64,000 nucleotides of DNA, taken from NCBI RefSeq assembly GCF_003597395.2, contig NC_133773.1, positions 78,523,043-78,587,042 of the forward strand, read 5' to 3'. The first letter of the stretch is position 1, and every line of letters begins with the position of its first letter. Shown piece by piece: positions 49,101-60,179 of the stretch. The stretch is from Chelonoidis abingdonii. Lineage: Eukaryota; Chordata; Testudines; Testudinidae. The notes under the pieces were generated by a model that did not search any database, was not told where the DNA came from, and saw only the letters and a list, made by a program, of their open reading frames with translations. The translations under genes and the position numbers were made by a program.

Positions 49101-49674
49101 GTGTCTCCCTTCTTATGTGCTGCCTTCCCTGGTTTGCCCTAAATATACCTACCACACCACTTTATGTGGGACAATCAGGACTTTCCACAACAAACAGTGG
49201 TGCAGAGATCCCCCTGAACAATCACCCCATAGTACCCAGCCCTGCCTGTGAGACTCCTTGTGGTACAGAGACTCTTGAACATTCTTCACTACTTTGAATC
49301 TGACAGTCAATAGGTAAGTTACATAAACTATAACAACAAGGGCCACTCTGTGTAACACATAGGAAACTATTGCTTTCCCTGAGAACGTTTTGTCTATCAC
49401 ATCATATAAGGTTCAGTGTAAATAAAGGGCTAATATTATGATAATATATATAAACATTGCAATATAGACTTAGCCTTGTCGTGATAGATAATTATAAGGC
49501 AAACCATTAGAAGGCATTCCGGGTATTATAGGTCACACTTATAAGCAACTCTGTTTGACTCTACAGCCTCGAAAAAAATTTATTAACTGTTTACTAAACA
49601 TCTAGTAATTTATTTTAACCCTTTTGAGTAGAAACGCTTTATAAATTTCACTTTATATTAAAGTGGGACAAATG
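46109..49674. other. Unannotated AT-rich sequence
   Basis: No gene is recognised. A TG dinucleotide run lies at 48385-48407. The frames at 47258-47533 and 47299-47595 overlap each other in different frames and have no motifs. Confidence 0.55.
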
Positions 49675-49766
49675 TAGTTGTATTGGACCCAAAGAGAAGG
49701 AAACTAGACACAGAGGGAGCCGATAGAAACACAGCTGTTATTGGTAGCTTTCTTTGTTCCTGTAGC

Positions 49767-50678
49767 TGTCATAAACAGATACGGGTTAATGTTTTCTTTC
49801 ACCTATAAAGGGTTACAAAGGGAACCAAACACCTGACCAGAGGACCAATCAGGAAACTGGATTTTTTCAAAGCTGAGGGAGGGATGTTGGGTCCGTGTCT
49901 TGTCTGGCTCTCAGCTATGAGGGGGGATTTTTTCTACTTCAAGCTTCTAATCTTCAGTTTCAAGTTGTAAGTACAAAGGTAGAAAAAACAATCTGGATGT
50001 TGTTTGTTTTTTTTGTATTTACATGTGTGTAGTTGCTGGATAAGCTTAAATTGTATCTCTTTTTGAATAAGGCTGTTTATTCATATTTTTCTTTTAAGCA
50101 ATAGCCTGTGTATTGTCAAATGATGCAGAGGACGTTATATTCATGTGTTTTTTCTCATTTATTTATAAAAGTTGTCTTTTAAGACTTGTTTGAGTTTTTC
50201 TCTCTGATAGGCTAAGGAACGACAAGGGGGGAAATCTCTTTTGAGTGCTTAAGCGCTACGGAGGGAATCTGGCTGCACAGCCAGGAATTTGTGGGAGGGG
50301 AGAGAGAGATAGAATCTTTTCTGTTTCCTTGTATTTGGGTTTGTCTCTTTGTAGGGAGAAGGAAACATGCTTTTGATATTGTTGTGATATAAGAGGGCTG
50401 CATCAGTAACTCTGAGGTTAGCCAGAGAGGAAAGGTCTGGTGGATGTGGAGAGAGGAAGCGAAATGGGTTATTTCCCTTTGTTGTAGACTCAGGGCATCT
50501 GAGTCTTGGGGGTTCCCCAGGGAAGGGTTTGGGGAGACCAGAGTGAGCCAAAACACTGGAATTTTTGGATGGTGGCAGCGATATCAGATCTAAGCTGGTA
50601 ATTAAGCTCAGAGGGTTTCATGCAAGCACCCAGACTTCTGGACACTAAGGTCCAGATTTGGGAAAGATGCTTATGATA
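49767..50678. mobile_element. Solo ERV-type LTR, 912 bp, nested in the gypsy LTR
   Basis: GTAGC flanks both sides (49762-49766 and 50679-50683), a perfect 5-bp duplication. The element starts TGTCATAAACAG and ends GCTTATGATA, so the terminal CA has become TA but the ends still pair (TGTCATAA and TTATGATA). Text such as CCTGACCAGAGGACCAATCA and GGATGGTGGCAGCGATA matches a common turtle LTR family. No internal genes remain. Recombination between two LTRs of a provirus is the usual origin. The frames on its minus strand (50212-50864) are shadows. Confidence 0.82.
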
Positions 50679-50959
50679 GTAGCAAAACTGAAAACAGAAA
50701 AGTGAGGCTTTGCACCAGGGGCAGGGTATGGGGTGGTTGAGAAGAGTTTGGGCATGGCAAGCACGATGGCCCATAAGCATTGCTATGTTGAGTCCCTTTA
50801 CAGAGTTGAATAGTGTAAAAATAAGCTGAAAGTAGCAACACTCATCACTGCATTTGAGCAGCAACTAATGATGGAATTCCATGTTTCAGTCAAAAAATTG
50901 AAATTAACAAGTCAAATTAACCATCAGGAAGGTAACATTTCTACTGTACAGATTGGTAT

Positions 50960-53330
50960 GTATCTCACACATTCTGAAGATAATGAGACTTTCTCATTCT
51001 ATTCGCACATAGCTCTTCTCAGGCATGGTGAGTGTTCTTGAAGCAATGGCAATTGGTTTCTCCATGCCATTAGGAAAATTTGGGAAAGAAGTGCCCCCAC
51101 TATATATGGTGAAGCATCACAAGACCATTTTAGTGAAGCATCAAAGTGTACAAGAGCTGTTGCTCATGTCAGCAGTTTCTTTGCTTCTTTAAATGCCTAT
51201 TCACGCTCTTTACTGCATTTCCATTTTTTTCTTTGCTTGTAACAGTCCATGTAAAGCTGCTAATAACATCACCAGATCAGGCAGAAATTTGCCATAATAG
51301 TTAAGCAGACCGTGAATGAATGTAACTGTGACGTGTTATTTGGTGGAGATGCTTGAAGGAACTGTCTTCTTTCCCGGCATTAATTACATGTCCAGTGTAT
51401 TCAGCTATGAAAGTCTGAAAATCTCGCATTTGTGTCAACATATTCTCAGTTCATGGTCTCCCAAACACTGCAAAACAGCACCCTAATTTTGAAGATGATC
51501 CTCTTGATCCTTTCTTGTAACAATGATGTCATCCAAATAATACTAAATTCTTTTCAATCCCTTCAGAATTTCATCCATGGCTTTCTCGAACATGGCACAT
51601 GCTCATGTGATACCAAAAGGAAACCTGTTGAAACAAAATCAGCATTTTTTGTACATTGACTATGAACTATTTGTCAGTTGCCAGATCAATCTCCATTTGT
51701 AGGTATGTGCTAAGCAAATCCGATTTACTGAAACACTGTTCTCAACTAAGAGTATCAAACAAATATTCAATACAAGGCAGTGAATACTGGTTTGCACATA
51801 AAACTGGATTAAATGTCATTTCAAAATCTCCACAGATTTCAACTTGCACTATCCTTCTTGATCACTGGTATGATGAGTGTAGCTCACTCACTATGCGAAA
51901 CCTGTGACAAGAACTCCAGTCTTCACTAGCTTTTTCCAAATAATCTTCCACCAGAGGCTTCAGAGCATAAGGCACACTCTGGGCTTGTAATATTTTGGCT
52001 TGCTGTCAGACTTAACAGTAAGCTTCACTGACACATTACTCATCTGTTCAAGCTGTTTTTCAAAAGCTTTGGAGTGTCTGCCCAGTAGTTCCTGATAATG
52101 TTGAGGTATTTCCATGATTGCCTGGATTTTGATCCAATTCACCTTGAGCTTCTCAAGCCAAGATTTGCAAAATAATGATGGATACATTCCTTCAATCACA
52201 TACAGAGCAAAACAACAGATTGTCCATCAAATTGAACTTTCATTTAGAATGTCGCTTTTGGGAATACATTTTCTTGGCATAAGTCTTCAAAATTGTGAAG
52301 ATTTCTTCCAGACAAACTTGTGACAAAGTCTGGTGATAGATAGGAGCAGAATCAGTGAAACAACACCTCCAATATCAAACTCTTGTGGGATTTCCTTCAA
52401 TCAAGGGTGTGACCCAGATGCCATCTCTGACTACAGGTTCTGATAACATGTGCAGTGCTAAATCTTGATCAGAGTCACCAGAACGCTTGTCTTTTTCCAC
52501 ATTATGAATTTCCAACTTCTGTCCTTTCTTAGGTTTAGTCTTCATAGGTGGATGTACAGTTACTCTGTGTTGCTGGTTGTTAAACAGTGAACCAGTCATG
52601 ACAATGTGTCCTTTCTTTTGGTACTTCCTGCAAGTGATCTGGCATGCCCATCAATCCTTCTCAGTCTACGTAGTTTGTTTGCAATGTACATATGGATATT
52701 CCTTATGTTGTCATGGTCTTCTCTCTCTCCAGTTCACGAGATGAACTTCTCAACTCAACTCAATCCAGAGAATCCTTGTTTGTGGTATCTATGGCCATTA
52801 CTACTTCAACAGCCTTCTTGAATGTAAGTGTTTGTATAGTAAGTAGCTCCTACCTGATCTGGTCATTACATAAACCAGACACTAATTTGTCATGTAGGGA
52901 ATCACTTAATGTCTGTTCAAACTGACAATTCTGTGATAACTAACTTAGAGCAGCAATGAACTGTGCTACTGACTCTCCACTATATAATTCTATCATCAGT
53001 GGGATAGGAGAAAATTGTTCCTGCATTTCTATAGAAATTGCAGCCATATGGCACTTCCAAGCACCGTAGGAGACAATAGCTCACACAGCAGTGCCTATGC
53101 CTTTGGACCCATCACAGTCAGCAAGATGTGGAACTCACTGTCCATCTCTAATGGTGTTGCTCGTTATAAATTGCTGTAAACATTTGAGGCACATCACCTG
53201 TGATTCACAGTTTTCATTGAACTCCCGACACTGCTGACAAAAATTGCTATTTCTCTGCTCTCTTGTTAGACTTCACACTTCCTGGATATCTGCTCTAATG
53301 CAAGGTAACTCTTTATTGTGACTATTTGTG
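50960..53330 (-). pseudogene. gypsy gag-pol remnants of the decayed element
   Basis: From the right, the minus strand shows a nucleocapsid-like Cys pattern (about 53260-53180) and a gag-pro linker with a Lys-rich stretch (about 52599-52375). A block typical of the gypsy pol N-terminus follows (YPSLFCKSWLEKLKVNW, then KPKYYKPRV, 52199-51960). Then come the RT palm (FDLSSAYLQMEIDLA, about 51710-51665) and the RT active site Y-L-D-D encoded at 51528-51539, still intact. An RNase H-like tail follows to about 50960. Many stops and frameshifts separate the pieces. Integrase is absent. Confidence 0.65.
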
Positions 53331-53780
53331 CTCGACCTGCTTCTTGTGGTGGCATGTATACACCACAAAATGCAGAATTCTTCCTTTACCTGCACATGGA
53401 CTCCCTGTGCTAACTATAGACACCCAGTAGAGGCTAAGCTGTTTCTCTTCCTGCTTGCATATGATCAGTCAATATGGCTGTTTTCTTTCCCCTCACTGCT
53501 TTGTTTGCAGAAGCTCTGGGTAGCAGCCAGATGAACTGTTCCCTCTTTTTATAGTATTTGCTTACGTTTTCTTCTTATTGCTCATGCAATGGGAGCACTC
53601 GACACATGTGAGATAGAAATCCTCTGTTGCCAAATGTTATATTTGGACCCATTAGAGAAGGACATAGAGACAGACACAGAGGAAGCTGATAGAAAAACAG
53701 CCATCTGCTGTTCTTGCTTAATTGTTCTTACAGGGAAAAAATAAAAACACAAAAGTGAAGCTTTGCACTGTGCAGGGGGT

Positions 53781-55317
53781 AGTGATCAAATATTTAAAGG
53801 GACAGAATATCAGAATTCTCATCATCTTTTAGTTTATTATTGGTACTGTATCTGATGCTTAAGGAGCCATCTGACTTGTATAATTGAGTTATGTCATGTG
53901 ATCTGCTTACCAGTTACTTTCTGCATGAAAGGTCTTGTAATAACATAGAATCCAACTAGATGTTATCACAATATAAGAACTGTGGCCCCTTTTTCTGTTG
54001 CAAATTTTCTACAAACAGATTAACATGTTTTTTATGAAACTATCATTCATCTAGTAGATTTTACAAATCTCTTTGGGCCTATTAATCAATACGTGTTCAT
54101 AGCAAGTACTTATTCAAGTATTCAGTATTTGGAATTTGCTTCTGAGATCTGTGACTGATTCCCTATGTCATGTCATAAGGTTTCTCTTCCATGCTTGGAT
54201 GACCAAAGAGAAGAAATCATTGGTACACTGAATGTCACGGGCAGTGTGTGATGCTAATTAGGATCAAGAGAGATAAAGCACAAGAAAAGCAAATTCAGAA
54301 TGTGTTAGAGCATGTGAATTTTACCTGCTTTTTAAATTAGAATATAAATAATCTATTAATCAGCATCAGTGCCAGCCACGACCTTCATCTCACAGAGTTC
54401 TGAAGGCTCCCTGTGTTTCTCACTGCGTTTCTCACTGTGTTTCTGTGCTGTTAGTTGCCATGTAATCTTGATCTCAACCTCCTGACCATGTCCGTGCTAG
54501 CATGAGCTACCCAAGTGTCTTTTTAGTCTCTTCCTCTACAGTTCAGTGGAGCGTGGGGCCACAGTTGTCCTCTGTTAAACTGGCATTCTGCAAGAAAACT
54601 TGGAAACCCCATTGAGTATTTATCATCCTCAAGCATGCCGGAAACTATATAGGAAGTCTGAATGGTCACACTCTATCATTTGGGAGTAACTGGTCACATA
54701 ACTATTTTAGTTACCCTAGTTGCTTTCTAAAGGTAAGGTATAACAAATACTGAATTATAAGTATGCAGTGATACTGCTTCACTATACTTAGGGACCAGCG
54801 GACTCTGTCTCTTCATGCTGGCCAGTAGCAGTGATATGTACTCCTCAGTGTTTAGGTTTATCTCTTTTTTGAGGAATATCATTCTCATTGGCACACATTT
54901 GTCTACATACTGTATGTATGTGGACTCTAGATTATAAACTACTTCCTGATTGAGAGAGAAAGATCATTAGATGTATTAGTTGTCCTGCAGACATTCTCAT
55001 ATATCCAATTTTTCCTGGTCACATTCCCACCAAGTAATTGCTATGCCTGTTGCTCTATTTCCTATATGCTGCTTCAGTTGCTAACTGGTCTCCCTTTTGG
55101 GACTGATGACTTTGCTTCCAGTCTGGACCTTGATGGTCACGACAAAAAAGGTGGCCAAATATCTTTCCCAAAGGTGGTTCCAAATATAAGTAGATTGTGT
55201 GGTATCTGGCAAGAGCTAAAAGATGGTATCTGAAAGTAGGCAAGCAAAATGGAAGCATAAAAGTATTTTCAGAGCCCACTTAAAGCTCTTTCTGTATTTG
55301 AATGTAAAACAGGTTAG
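53781..55317. other. Unannotated sequence
   Basis: No gene or repeat is recognised. Confidence 0.55.
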
Positions 55318-55322
55318 GCGAT

Positions 55323-55532
55323 TGTTGTATCAACTAGGCAAGGTACTAACAAACTTCAACAGGACTTTAAAAATAAAGTGGAAACCTCTTTACCAAGCTG
55401 CTGCTGCACCCTCTGTAACTCTCACTCTGCCTTCTCAACTCCTCCTCCTTCCTTCCTGTTTCCTGTCCTTTCAGACTGCCAACAGCCAGTGCTCCCAGTT
55501 CTAACAATTACAAGGAACATCTAAACACCACA
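55323..55532 (-). repeat. gypsy 3' LTR, 210 bp
   Basis: On the plus strand it reads TGTTGTATCAACTAGG through AACATCTAAACACCACA. It is preceded by GCGAT at 55318-55322 and followed by the polypurine tract. It is the same length as its partner. Confidence 0.88.
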
Positions 55533-55546
55533 CTCCCTTCTCTCTT
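55533..55546 (-). promoter_or_regulatory. Polypurine tract (plus-strand DNA primer)
   Basis: AAGAGAGAAGGGAG on the minus strand, immediately before the 3' LTR. This is where second-strand synthesis would begin. Confidence 0.75.
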
Positions 55547-55764
55547 AAGAAACTCTCCCAATTAAAATAAACATTGTTGTTCTAACCACAGGAACAAATA
55601 GGAAACAAGACACTATACTATTGGCAGAAATATTACACTGAAAACACTATAGATAATACATAAAATAGTCTGTAGTCCAGACAGGTGGTTGTCTGGGTCT
55701 CAAAGGCTGTCTCTCAAGCCCCAGTTCCAATGGAATGTCTTGTTGTGTTGATACTATGGTGAAG

Positions 55765-56957
55765 TCATCCAATGCAGACTGGGTGTTGGCATAATCTCCT
55801 CTTGGTGCAAGATAAGAAGGCAGGTGCAAGATAAGAAGAATTCCATACCTGTCCATCAGAAAGTAGATAGGTGTAAGGTTCCTTCTTCTCTATGATTTTA
55901 AGAGGGGCTGTGAATTTATGGTCTCCTTTGCGTAAAATTCCAGGTTTTTGTATTCTAACAAAAGAACCACACTCAAACTTTGGTTCCTTAGCACCCTGCC
56001 GCTTGTCTGTGAAAGCCTTATACTTTGCTTGGTTCTGTTCAACTGTTTTTCTCACATCATCCTCGGTTGGGGCCTCAGGTGTGCCTTTTCCACACATGCT
56101 CGTATTTAGTATTCATCTTTTCCCATGCAGTACTCGCGGGATCTTTGCATTTGTGATGTCGTTAGGTATTGCTTTGAAGTAATCAATGGTAGTGAAGGTG
56201 TATCCCAGTGCCCTTCCAGTTTAGGCCATTTGCAAACTCTGTTCAAACTTCTGTTAAAACTATTCGATTTCGCCATTGGCTTGAGGGTAATAATAGGGAT
56301 GACTCTGTAAAATGTGTCCTTTCTGCAAGAAATTTCAAAACTCCATTTGAAACTACCTTAATTGAAAACTAGTTCTCTTCGGGTTACCTTCCCTGCTAAA
56401 ACTGAAGAGAGGAACTTAATTACGACAAAGAGATCTGCAATGTAAAGGCACTCAGGCCCCATTTACTGAAAAATCACTTACTATGGGCAATGACAGTCAA
56501 TTTGAGCAGTTCAAAGGGTCCTGACAATGCAATCACCCCTATTTCCCATGCGATGAAGAGGAAAGCTGTAATGGAGGGTACATGTCATGCTGTCTTATCA
56601 TGCCTTTTGCAAGTGACAACAGCGACTTATGCATGCTGATCGTGTTTGAGACCATCCGCCACAATAAATCCTCTTACTCATTTTGGTTTACTGACAATTC
56701 ATTGAGAACGTATGTGTGCCGGTTAGGAGTTTGACTTAATGCTTCCGGCACAAATAGCTCAAACAAGCAATTGGAGTCAAGAAGTTCATCCCAAACTCTA
56801 AAATAAGGCAGCAAAACTGGGTCAAGGTTTTTAGGGTTACTGGGCCATCTCTTTGTCAGAAATTCCCATAGTTTTTGTTGAACTGGACACGTTGAACAAG
56901 CAGCTTGAAATTGTTCTCTTGTAACTGCAGTAAGAGTGCTTGTAATAAGCGCAACTA
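55765..56957 (-). pseudogene. gypsy integrase, severely decayed
   Basis: A linker frame (57018-56674) contains FQAACSTCPVQQKLWEFLTK and PYFRVWDELL. The catalytic core is fragmented: only a stretch equivalent to the PYYPQANGE block with the catalytic Glu is recognisable (about 56300-56270), with stops around it. No zinc-binding H2C2 block was found. The C-terminal part is better kept at 56097-55765 (FVRIQKPGILRKGDHKF, then YTYLLSDGQVWN), the fold that follows the core in gypsy integrases. Integration function is lost. Confidence 0.65.
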
Positions 56958-57467
56958 CTACATCCTCATCCTCCAGTGGACCTGCTGGTGAGAAGGCAAA
57001 GGCAGGCGAGAAAGGCAATCAGCTACCACATTTTTGTTTCCAGGCATATATTCCAATTCATAATTGAAAGAGAGTAGTCTTGCAGACCATCTAGCAATAC
57101 AATATCCTGCTCTTCCCAGTCCTTTCATGGTGAGCAACATCGTCAAAGGGCTGTGGTCTGTGTGCAACTTAAACATGTGGTTCCACAGGTAAGTTCTCCA
57201 TTTTTCAGTAGCCCAGACACAAGCAAGTGCTTCTTTTTTGACTGTAGAATATTTTCTATCAGCATTACTTAGTGTCCTTGAAGCAAATGCAACAGTCCTC
57301 TCTGTGTTGTCCTCATGAAGTTGTGTGAGGACAGCCCCAAGTCCAAAATCAGAAGCATCAGTAGTTGCAATTGAGGTCAATGCAGGACTAAGTAGTGAAA
57401 GTACTGGACTATGTAGAATCAAGTCTTTCACCATTTCAAAACTAGCTCGTGCATCGGTTGTCCACAC
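56958..57467 (-). pseudogene. gypsy RNase H domain, motif residues intact
   Basis: This frame starts just after the RT connection region (WTTDARASFEMVKD). It contains all four RNase H positions: Asp in ATTDASDFGLGAVL, Glu in KKEALACVWATEKW, Asp in KLHTDHSPL and Asp in VVADCLSRLPL. It is separated from the RT by a short stretch with a frame change (57468-57634). It is the best-preserved part of pol in this copy. Confidence 0.82.
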
Positions 57468-57599
57468 TAAGGTTGAACTTCTCCATAGTAATTCTCATAA
57501 CGGTTCAATGACAGAAGCATAATTGGGAATGAATTTTGCATACCAGGAGGTAAGACCCAAGAAGGAACGTAAGGTTGGCAAATCTGTTGGAGGAGGTGC

Positions 57600-58216
57600 A
57601 TTTGAAATTACCAGGATATGGTCTGGATCAGGTTTTAGTCAGGCTGTGAAATTGTACGCCCCAGAAAGGAGAGTTCAGTTTGTCTAAATTTGCTTTTGGA
57701 CCTATTGAGCTTGAGGCATGCTTTGCTGATGCGGTTTAGTACAGACTGCAGGTTATTGTCATGCTCCTCAGTAATATTTCCAAACATGATAATATCCAAA
57801 TAGCCCTGAACTCCATGCTGATTCTTCAGATTCAATGACATCATTTTTTGGAAGGCACTTGGGGCTGATGTGAGACCATATGGAACACATTTAAAATGAA
57901 ATAGTCCCTCATGCGTAATAAATGTTGTGAGGTCTCTGCTATCTTCATGCAACATAAGCTGGTGGTATGCACTCTGCAAATCAAGAGTAGAAAATATCTT
58001 TGCTCCACGAAGTTCTGCAAATACTACTTCTGTGTGAGGAAAAGGATGGCTGTCAATCACAATAGCTTTATTTGGCTCCCTTAAGTCCACACAAAGGCGA
58101 ATGACTCTACCCTTCTTCTGCATCACTACTATAGGTGAAACCCTTTCCGAGGAGTTAATCTCTTCACTAATGTCCTTTTGAACATGTTTTCTAAGTTCCT
58201 CTGAAACAGCTTCCAT
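57600..58216 (-). pseudogene. gypsy reverse transcriptase, active site lesion
   Basis: The frame is open from 58216 to 57635. It has VIRLCVDLREPNKA (fingers), FSTLDLQSAYHQL with the first catalytic Asp (about 57995-57955), FKCVPYGLTSAPSAFQ (about 57890-57845), and the active site. Where gypsy RTs have Y-L-D-D, this copy reads GYLDIIMF. Codons at 57791-57802 give Y-L-D-I, consistent with in-frame loss of one Asp codon. The frame continues into FLGRTISQ before a stop at 57635. RT would have copied the element RNA. This copy should be catalytically dead. Confidence 0.82.
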
Positions 58217-58246
58217 GACTGAAAATGGTAAGCGCCGTAATTTCAG

Positions 58247-58959
58247 TCATACAGGCATCACGTTATTCCACATTTTACATTTATGCAGAAACTCATAAGC
58301 ACAGTCAAATTTCTTCTCAACCTGGTGTTGGGTCCCAGCTGAAACTGGTGTGTGTACCACAAGAGTGCTTTGCTGAGGAAGATCAATTCGTCCATTAACT
58401 ATCTTGAGATTTAAAGCAGCCAATAAATCTCTGCCAAGGATAGGAGTGCCTTTGTGGACAATGTAGAACTCTGCAGAGACACAGCAATCACCAAAGGTAA
58501 CTATTGCTGGCAGGCAGCCGTGTACTGTAATATGGTTTTTCAAATAGCACACCAACGGAAGTTTGGGTTCTGTAAGAGGCACATTTTTAAAGTAATGCAA
58601 ATAGATGGAATCAGTAGTATAGATACTGCTGAGTCAGTGTCCAACATTAGCTGAATGAAGTGTGATTTGCCTGAGGGTATGGCAGAAATGTTCACAGTGT
58701 ACTTTATCTGTTCTGGAATATGTGCAGTAGTGGTTTTGTCCACGCTCAGCACAGTAACTTCTGGTATTTTAATTGCATGCACCCGTTGATTGAACTGGCT
58801 ACTGCGACATATGTCCAATCTTTTTGCAATGATCTTTTTGCAATGATTGCACTGAGCTACTTTTGCTGGACATCCTGTGTAGCTTGCAAGGTATTGTGGG
58901 GATCCACAGCAAAAGCATGCTTTTACTGTATTTTGAATTTTCTGATTCAGTGGCTTTTC
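58247..58959 (-). pseudogene. gypsy aspartic protease region
   Basis: The frame at 59013-58540 runs from the nucleocapsid into the protease. The active-site triad, normally D-[ST]-G, appears as LDTDSAVS (about 58655-58630), so the Gly is replaced. A frame change near 58580 leads to the rest of the protease (PAIVTFGDC, then PILGRDLLAALNL, 58600-58247), which includes the conserved ILGRDLL block near the end of gypsy proteases. Both the triad change and the frameshift indicate loss of function. Confidence 0.7.
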
Positions 58960-59583
58960 ATTAGTTTTCCGCCTGCAATTGTTTGTCTGCAGCGATAGTG
59001 AACTTTTCTGCAAAGAAGTCTCAGCCTGGACTGTGCCTCCTGTATCCTGCTCATTATTTTGGCTTCAGCTGTAGCTGATTCAATCTGAGTAGCAATGGTT
59101 ATTGCTTTTTCTAGCGTAAGTTGTGGTTCTAGAAGCGTTCTCTTACATGAAGCATTGTTGTTTTCTCAATGAGCTGGTCTCTTATCTCATCTGCCACATT
59201 CCCAAAGTCACAAGTTACAGTCAGACTCCTCAGGGAAGCAATATACTGCATTATAGTCTCCCCAGTTTCTGCTCACGCTGGCAAAATCTGTAGTGATTAG
59301 CTATTACATTCACTTTTGGCACAAAAAAGTTCTTTAATGCACTGAGTGCGGTTTCATATTTATCATCTGCAAGGGGAAAAATGCAAAATATACGCTGCCC
59401 TTCTGCTCCAAGGCAGTGGATTACCAGAACATGCTTTCTTACTTCAGAAATTTCTGTAGCACTGATTGCAAGCAGGTAAGTCTCAAACACAGGGATCCAG
59501 GCAGTAAAAGTAATTGGAGGCTCACTTGGGCTTTGCAGAAAGGGTGCAGGTGGATTCAGAGGCAGAAGATCCATCCATGTCAT
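58960..59583 (-). pseudogene. gypsy gag: capsid region and nucleocapsid
   Basis: The first ATGs are at 59583-59581 and 59574-59572 (MDLLPLNPPAPF), only 5 and 14 nt inside the 5' LTR. The capsid-like part has ITFTAWIPVFETYL and HVLVIHCLGAEGQRIF, as in Mag-like gag. The frame breaks at about 59251. The nucleocapsid lies near 58930-58840: its first knuckle has three Cys in place, but the expected His is a Tyr (CFCCGSPQYLASY...C). The second knuckle (CNHCKK) has lost its His as well. Gag would form the particle and bind RNA. Confidence 0.7.
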
Positions 59584-59588
59584 CAAAG

Positions 59589-59798
59589 TGTTGTATCAAC
59601 CAGGCAAGGTAGTAACAGACTTCAACAGGACTTTATTTTTACAGTGCTAACCTCTTTACCAAGCTGCTGCTGCATCCTCTGTCACTCTCACTCTGCCTCC
59701 TCAACTCTTCCCCTGTCCTTCCAGTTTCCTGTCCCCTCAGACTCCCAACAGCCAGTGCTCCCAGTTCTAATAATTACAAGCAACATCTAAACACCACA
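59589..59798 (-). repeat. gypsy 5' LTR, 210 bp
   Basis: On the plus strand it reads TGTTGTATCAACCAGG through AACATCTAAACACCACA. GCGAT follows at 59799-59803. It carries a T-rich ATTTTTACAG where the other LTR has AAAAATAAAG. Confidence 0.88.
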
Positions 59799-60006
59799 GC
59801 GATGCCTGGCAACTCAACTATGAAAACTTCTCTCAAGAGCATATATTAGATTCCCAGAGCACTTTGAAACTCTTATAATTGTTTTTCAATAAAAAAGCTC
59901 TACAGTTTTTATTAAATGTAAATATAATCTGTTTGAATATTGCATTTTGCTTTTTGATCTAAGCAGACACTGTCCTATGTGAATAAAAAGAAAGGGATAC
60001 TCGTAA

Positions 60007-60160
60007 GGCTCAATTGTCTGTTGCCTTACATCTTGTGTAGTCATGCATACCTGTGCAAGTGACTGTAAAATATTCCCAGTTCTGATTTGGTAGTGTTTTA
60101 CACCTAGTTTGCACAGGTGTGCATGACTACACAAGATGCAAGGCAGTGAACAATCAGGCT
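60007..60160. repeat. Palindromic element, about 150 bp
   Basis: Left arm GCCTTACATCTTGTGTAGTC...CACCTGTG-like text (about 60020-60060) is the inverse of the right arm CACAGGTGTGCATGACTACA...CAAGGCAG (about 60112-60150), separated by about 50 bp. It looks like a MITE or snapback repeat. I cannot assign a superfamily and see no clear duplication at its ends. Confidence 0.6.
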
Positions 60161-60179
60161 TAGATTATTTTACATTAAT

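Larger units (their letters stand above)
49675..53780 (-). mobile_element. Decayed Ty3/gypsy retrotransposon with a nested LTR
   Basis: Related sequences start at about 49675 (TTGGACCCAAAGAGAAGG) and about 53640 (TTGGACCCATTAGAGAAGG), and both reach GTGA(A/G)GCTTTGCAC. I read them as the two LTRs, each about 130-150 bp without the nested insertion. Between them the minus strand carries gag, protease and RT/RNase H remnants in that order. No integrase was seen, so the element is probably internally deleted or was inserted incomplete. The left (3') LTR is split by another LTR at 49767-50678. Exact LTR ends and a target-site duplication could not be fixed. Confidence 0.7.
55323..59798 (-). mobile_element. 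Structurally complete Ty3/gypsy retrotransposon (Mag-like)
   Basis: Two direct 210-bp LTRs (55323-55532 and 59589-59798) are flanked outside by GCGAT on both sides (55318-55322 and 59799-59803), a perfect 5-bp duplication. The element lies on the minus strand, so the right LTR is 5'. Gene order is gag, protease, RT, RNase H, integrase. A polypurine tract (AAGAGAGAAGGGAG on the minus strand, 55533-55546) abuts the 3' LTR. By eye the LTRs differ at about 23 of 210 positions, so the insertion is old. All genes are broken to some degree, the integrase most. The resemblance to the Mag group comes from the two-knuckle nucleocapsid and the pol motifs. Confidence 0.9.

Noticed and set aside
50212..50864. 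Three overlapping minus-strand frames of 100-124 residues
   Set aside because: They run through the solo LTR and into the split gypsy LTR. The overlap in different frames and absence of motifs mark them as chance.
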